A DNA stretch of 8,557 bases, from NCBI GenBank assembly GCA_030039525.1, contig JASHVI010000044.1, forward strand, positions 1 through 8,557. Reading direction: 5' to 3'. Positions 6,092 through 8,557 of this stretch are shown one piece after another. The DNA is from Thermoplasmata archaeon. Lineage in GTDB: Archaea > Thermoplasmatota > Thermoplasmata > Lutacidiplasmatales > UBA184. Both the position numbers and the translations under genes were made by a program. The notes under the pieces are model-generated. The model searched no databases. It was given only the letters and a program-made list of their open reading frames with translations, and was not told the origin of the DNA. Each line of letters begins with the position of its first letter. The first letter of the stretch is position 1.

Positions 6092-6535
6092 CTATCGGCC
6101 GGTGGAGCCGAAGCCCCCGTCGCGGCCCTTCACCGGGCCCACCCGGCCCCATCGCATGGCCGTCGGGGGGTCCTCCACGAGACGCATCTGCGCGATCCGG
6201 TCCCCTCGCTTCACCGCATAGGTTCCCGGGAAGAGGTAGGTGAGGGGTACGCAGATCTCGCCGGCGAAGTCCCGGTCGATCGTCCCGGGGCCGTTCGCCA
6301 TGAGCACGCCCTTCGTCGAGAGCCCGCTGCGCGGCCGCACCTCGAGGAACGTCCCGGCGGGGGGCCGGGCCCTCAGTCCGGTGCGGACCTTGGTGATCCG
6401 TCCCCGCCGCAGGGTGACGTCCTCGGCCGCGGCCAGGTCGAAGCCGACGGAGCCCGGCGTCGCGCGGCGAGGTACCGGGACCTCGGCCGACGGGTCGACC
6501 GGTTCGACGAGCACGACGAAGCGCCGGCCCGGCAC
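6092..6535 (-). CDS. dut: dUTP diphosphatase, homotrimeric type
   Basis: Hydrolyses dUTP to dUMP and diphosphate, limiting uracil in DNA and supplying dUMP for thymidylate synthesis. All five trimeric dUTPase motifs are present in the 147-residue product, the usual family length: ATPGSVGFDLA (25-35), RPRSGLSTKG (67-76), GTIDRDFAGE (84-93, catalytic Asp87), GDRIAQM (111-117) and the C-terminal arm RDGGFGSTG (138-146), which closes over the substrate. Two conserved tyrosines are Phe here: Phe32 in motif 1 and Phe90 in motif 3, where the Tyr normally packs against the deoxyribose. The complete motif 5 separates it from dCTP deaminases. I chose GTG 6535 because it gives a normal length and sits about 26 nt from a weak TATA-like stretch; GTG 6514 would remove part of the first strand. 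The longer open frame upstream is Arg/Pro-rich and overlaps the regulator gene. A small membrane protein follows 37 bp downstream. Confidence 0.95.
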   Translation of the reverse strand: MPGRRFVVLVEPVDPSAEVPVPRRATPGSVGFDLAAAEDVTLRRGRITKVRTGLRARPPAGTFLEVRPRSGLSTKGVLMANGPGTIDRDFAGEICVPLTYLFPGTYAVKRGDRIAQMRLVEDPPTAMRWGRVGPVKGRDGGFGSTGR

Positions 6536-6557
6536 GCCGAGCGGGACGGGCTCCGGG

Positions 6558-6563
6558 GTTTGA
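6558..6563 (-). promoter_or_regulatory. Weak TATA-like element upstream of dUTPase
   Basis: TCAAAC on the minus strand, in the 47-bp gap after the regulator stop, centred about 26 nt from GTG 6535. The distance fits a leaderless promoter, but the match to TATA is poor. Confidence 0.3.
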
Positions 6564-6582
6564 CGCTTGCGCGGCCGGCGGG

Positions 6583-7272
6583 CTATCCCGGGCCGGCGAG
6601 CGCGAGGGAGCGGGCCACCAGCCGGCCCTCGGCCCGGCGGAGCATCTTGCCGAGCGCCGGTGGGCTGCGACCGGTGAGACGGGCGAGACGGGTGAGCGAG
6701 ATCCGCCGGGGGATGGCGTAGAATCCCAGGGTCCAGGCCCGGGCGAGGACCTCCCGCTGGGGAGCGGTCAGGTCGGTCGTCCCCCGGCGCCGGACCGAGC
6801 GGCTCGACGCCCGCACGACGCGGTACGGGACCTCCTCGCGATCGAGCCGCTTCAGCACCCGCCGAAGGGCCCGCTCCGTGCCGTGGAACGAGGCGAGCGT
6901 CGACTCCTCTCCGATCCGGAACGGGGCGGTGGGAGCGATCTCGCCCCCGGCGAGCTCGAGGAGGAGCCGGAGCCACGGGGGATTCCGCTGACGGACCAGC
7001 AGGATGTACTCCCGCTCCGGAGGCCGCTCTTCGACCACCTCGAACCGTTCGAGCCCGTAGTGCCGGCGGATCCGTGCCGCCTCCCGGCCGAGCGAGCTCG
7101 CGGGGCGGTACGGGCCGCGCCGGCGAAGCCGCAGGAGCTGCCAGCGCCAGCCCTCCTCCAGGCGCAGCGTCTCGAGGAGCTCGAGCTCTTCGAAGCGACG
7201 GAAGAACCGCTCGGGGACCACCCCGAGGCGGACCAACACTTCGGTCGGGAACTCGAGGGTGACGGTTCGCAC
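6583..7272 (-). CDS. HTH_10 (bacterio-opsin activator family) transcriptional regulator
   Basis: A 229-residue DNA-binding regulator. The C-terminal segment 168-220 (LTAPQREVLARAWTLGFY, PRRISLTRLARLTGR, ALGKMLRRAEGRLV) matches the HTH_10 helix-turn-helix of archaeal bacterio-opsin activator-like proteins: an LTxxQ opening, the GFYxxPR turn, then the recognition-helix region. Residues 1-165 form a less conserved Arg/Glu/Leu-rich N-terminal domain, which in this family senses a ligand or mediates dimerisation; no PAS or GAF motif is recognisable. I start at GTG 7272, with GGAG (7278-7281, minus strand) 5 nt upstream; upstream frame residues overlap the divergent UbiD gene and are rejected. A TATA-like island about 49 nt upstream would leave a leader of some 24 nt, consistent with Shine-Dalgarno use. 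Its divergent position to UbiD across 74 bp containing an inverted repeat suggests that it regulates UbiD and itself. Confidence 0.85.
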   Translation of the reverse strand: MRTVTLEFPTEVLVRLGVVPERFFRRFEELELLETLRLEEGWRWQLLRLRRRGPYRPASSLGREAARIRRHYGLERFEVVEERPPEREYILLVRQRNPPWLRLLLELAGGEIAPTAPFRIGEESTLASFHGTERALRRVLKRLDREEVPYRVVRASSRSVRRRGTTDLTAPQREVLARAWTLGFYAIPRRISLTRLARLTGRSPPALGKMLRRAEGRLVARSLALAGPG

Positions 7273-7277
7273 GGCGG

Positions 7278-7281
7278 CTCC
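7278..7281 (-). promoter_or_regulatory. Shine-Dalgarno sequence of the HTH_10 regulator
   Basis: GGAG on the minus strand with a 5-nt spacer to GTG 7272. It supports this start and a leadered transcript. Confidence 0.45.
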
Positions 7282-7286
7282 GAGGT

Positions 7287-7312
7287 TCGCGGGTGAACCC
7301 GTGAGCCCGCGA
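7287..7312. promoter_or_regulatory. Inverted repeat, candidate operator in the regulator/UbiD promoter
   Basis: TCGCGGG (7287-7293) and CCCGCGA (7306-7312) form perfect 7-bp arms with a 12-bp spacer that itself contains part of a smaller dyad, CGGGT-GA-ACCCG (7290-7301). It lies directly upstream of the UbiD TATA element and over the predicted transcription start of the divergent regulator, a geometry suited to activating UbiD while repressing the regulator. Binding is inference. Confidence 0.4.
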
Positions 7313-7316
7313 CCCG

Positions 7317-7325
7317 AATTAAATA
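7317..7325. promoter_or_regulatory. TATA-like island between HTH_10 regulator and UbiD genes
   Basis: AATTAAATA is the strongest AT-rich element in the window. Its centre lies about 25 nt upstream of the UbiD ATG (7347), implying a leaderless UbiD mRNA. On the minus strand it reads TATTTAATT and is about 49 nt from the regulator GTG, so it may also drive that gene with a short leader. Confidence 0.65.
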
Positions 7326-7346
7326 CGGCGGGCCGGTGCCCGCCCG

Positions 7347-8557
7347 ATGGCGTTCCGCTCCCTCGGGGAGTTCCTCTCCGAGCTCGAGCGCGGGGGGGAC
7401 CTCGTCCGGGTTCCGACCCCGGTCTCGCGGGACCTCGAGATCGCGGAGGTGACGCGGCGGACGATCGCCGCGGATGGCCCCGCGATCCTGTTCGAGAAGG
7501 TCGAGCCGGGGGGCTACCCGGTCGCGATGAACGTGCTGGGCTCGCCCCGCCGGATCGCGAAGGCGCTGGGCGACGCCTCCGTGGAGGCGACCGCCGAGCG
7601 GGTCTCGGGCCTCCTGAAGCTCCGCCCTCCCGCCGGGATCCTCGGCGCGCTGAAGGACCTCTCCGGAACCTTCGCGACCCTCGACACGCTCCGGAACCTC
7701 GGCCCGAAGCGCGTCCGTTCCGCACCCGCGCAGGCGATCCGCTGGGACCGGGTCGACCTCGACCGTCTCCCGATCCTGAAGACCTGGCCGGGCGACGCCG
7801 GACGGACCATCACCTTCCCCGTCGTGGTCACTTCGGATCCGGAGACGGGGGAGCCCCACACGGGGATCTACCGGCTCCAGCAGTACGGTCCGGACACTCT
7901 CGGCTTCCACGCCCAGCTCCACCGGGTGGGCGCCTCGAACCTCGCCAAGTGGAGCGCGCGCGGGGAGCGGATGCCGGTCGCGGTGGCGCTCGGCGCCGAC
8001 CCCGCGACCGTGCTCGCCGGCCTCGCCCCTGTGCCGGAGGGGGTCCCGAACTGGGTCTTCGCCGGGTTCCTGCGCGGCGAGCCGCTCGAGCTGGTGAAGG
8101 CGGAGACCGTGGACCTCGAGGTCCCCGCGCAATCCGAGATCGTCCTCGAGGGGTACGTCGATCCGACCGAGCGGAGGATCGAGGGGCCCTTCGGGGACCA
8201 CACCGGCTACTACTCCGCCCCCGAGTCGTTCCCGGTCCTGCACGTGACCCACGTCACGCAGCGGGAGGGCGCGGTCTACCTGTCGACCGTGACGGGCAAG
8301 CCGCCCACGGAGGACAGCGTGCTCGGGAAGGCGGTCGAGCGGGTCTTCCGGCCCGTCGTACGGCTGGTCCTGCCCGAGATCGTCGACATGAACCTGCCGG
8401 AGTCGGGCCTGTTCATCAACGTCCTCGTGGTCTCGATCCGCAAGCGCTACCCGGGCCACCCGCGCAAGGTGATGCACGCGCTCTGGGGCCTGGGGCAGCT
8501 GATGTTCACGCGCTACGTCGTGGTCGTGGACCACGACGTCGACGTGCACGATCTCTC
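7347..8557 (+). CDS. ubiD: UbiD-family prenylated-FMN-dependent decarboxylase (C-terminus beyond window edge)
   Basis: UbiD-superfamily decarboxylase that removes CO2 from an unsaturated or aromatic acid using prenylated FMN made by a UbiX-type partner. My translation gives 403 residues before the window ends. It opens with MAFRSLGEFLSELERGGDLVRVP, the usual UbiD N-terminus, followed by ILFEKVEPGGYPVAMNVLGS, the cofactor-region YRLQQYGP with Arg176, EGYVDPTERRIEGPFGDHTGYYS with Glu279 of the conserved EGPFG motif, and the VDMNLPESGLF stretch. The Arg and Glu belong to the conserved Arg-Glu-Glu catalytic network of the family. ATG 7347 is about 25 nt from a strong TATA-like island and has no Shine-Dalgarno sequence. 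Possible roles in an archaeon are menaquinone-type decarboxylation or anhydromevalonate phosphate decarboxylation in the archaeal mevalonate pathway; the sequence alone does not decide. Divergent from an HTH_10 regulator; no UbiX-like gene is in the window. Confidence 0.93.
   Translation, partial: MAFRSLGEFLSELERGGDLVRVPTPVSRDLEIAEVTRRTIAADGPAILFEKVEPGGYPVAMNVLGSPRRIAKALGDASVEATAERVSGLLKLRPPAGILGALKDLSGTFATLDTLRNLGPKRVRSAPAQAIRWDRVDLDRLPILKTWPGDAGRTITFPVVVTSDPETGEPHTGIYRLQQYGPDTLGFHAQLHRVGASNLAKWSARGERMPVAVALGADPATVLAGLAPVPEGVPNWVFAGFLRGEPLELVKAETVDLEVPAQSEIVLEGYVDPTERRIEGPFGDHTGYYSAPESFPVLHVTHVTQREGAVYLSTVTGKPPTEDSVLGKAVERVFRPVVRLVLPEIVDMNLPESGLFINVLVVSIRKRYPGHPRKVMHALWGLGQLMFTRYVVVVDHDVDVHDL

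Noticed and set aside
6536..6976. N-terminal extension of the dUTPase
   Set aside because: The extension is Arg/Pro-rich, overlaps the HTH coding region and would double the normal dUTPase length.
1..8557. CRISPR array, insertion sequence, att site or defence system
   Set aside because: No regularly spaced direct repeats, transposase motifs or terminal repeats were seen; the genes have coherent codon use and ordinary family identities.

Overview
The window is a very GC-rich stretch, most likely from an archaeon. Three observations support this: a Hef/FANCM-type helicase, an HTH_10 (bacterio-opsin activator type) regulator, and AT-rich TATA-like islands about 25-30 nt upstream of several start codons, which implies leaderless transcripts. 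The combination of high GC with a Hef-like helicase that lacks its nuclease half is compatible with an uncultivated lineage of Thermoplasmata. That placement is inference; no rRNA or marker tree is possible here.

Layout, left to right. The left edge holds the N-terminal two thirds of an aldehyde dehydrogenase (minus, 1-982, cut by the window edge). A membrane-anchored family 2 glycosyltransferase (minus, 1006-2160) lies just upstream of it. A Hef-like SF2 helicase (plus, 2216-3829) is transcribed divergently from the glycosyltransferase out of a 55-bp gap with one AT-rich island. The helicase converges on a ClC-family chloride channel/transporter (minus, 3860-5419). A 176-bp gap follows, then a small four-helix membrane protein (minus, 5596-6054), a trimeric-type dUTPase (minus, 6092-6535) and an HTH_10 regulator (minus, 6583-7272). 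The regulator is divergent from a UbiD-family decarboxylase (plus, 7347 to the right edge, incomplete).

The genes look like separate housekeeping and accessory functions: DNA repair and nucleotide-pool hygiene (helicase, dUTPase), lipid or pigment glycosylation (glycosyltransferase), ion transport (ClC), aldehyde oxidation, and a prFMN-dependent decarboxylation perhaps linked to quinone or isoprenoid synthesis. I see no CRISPR array, insertion sequence, tRNA, rRNA or obvious defence island. No gap exceeds 300 bp. Most other long open frames here are GC-driven shadows.

The points most worth a second look are the apparently shared bidirectional TATA island between glycosyltransferase and helicase, the PCNA-binding-like tail on the nuclease-less Hef helicase, an inverted repeat in the regulator/UbiD promoter, and the unusual ion-path residues of the ClC protein. 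I found no convincing new multi-gene system.
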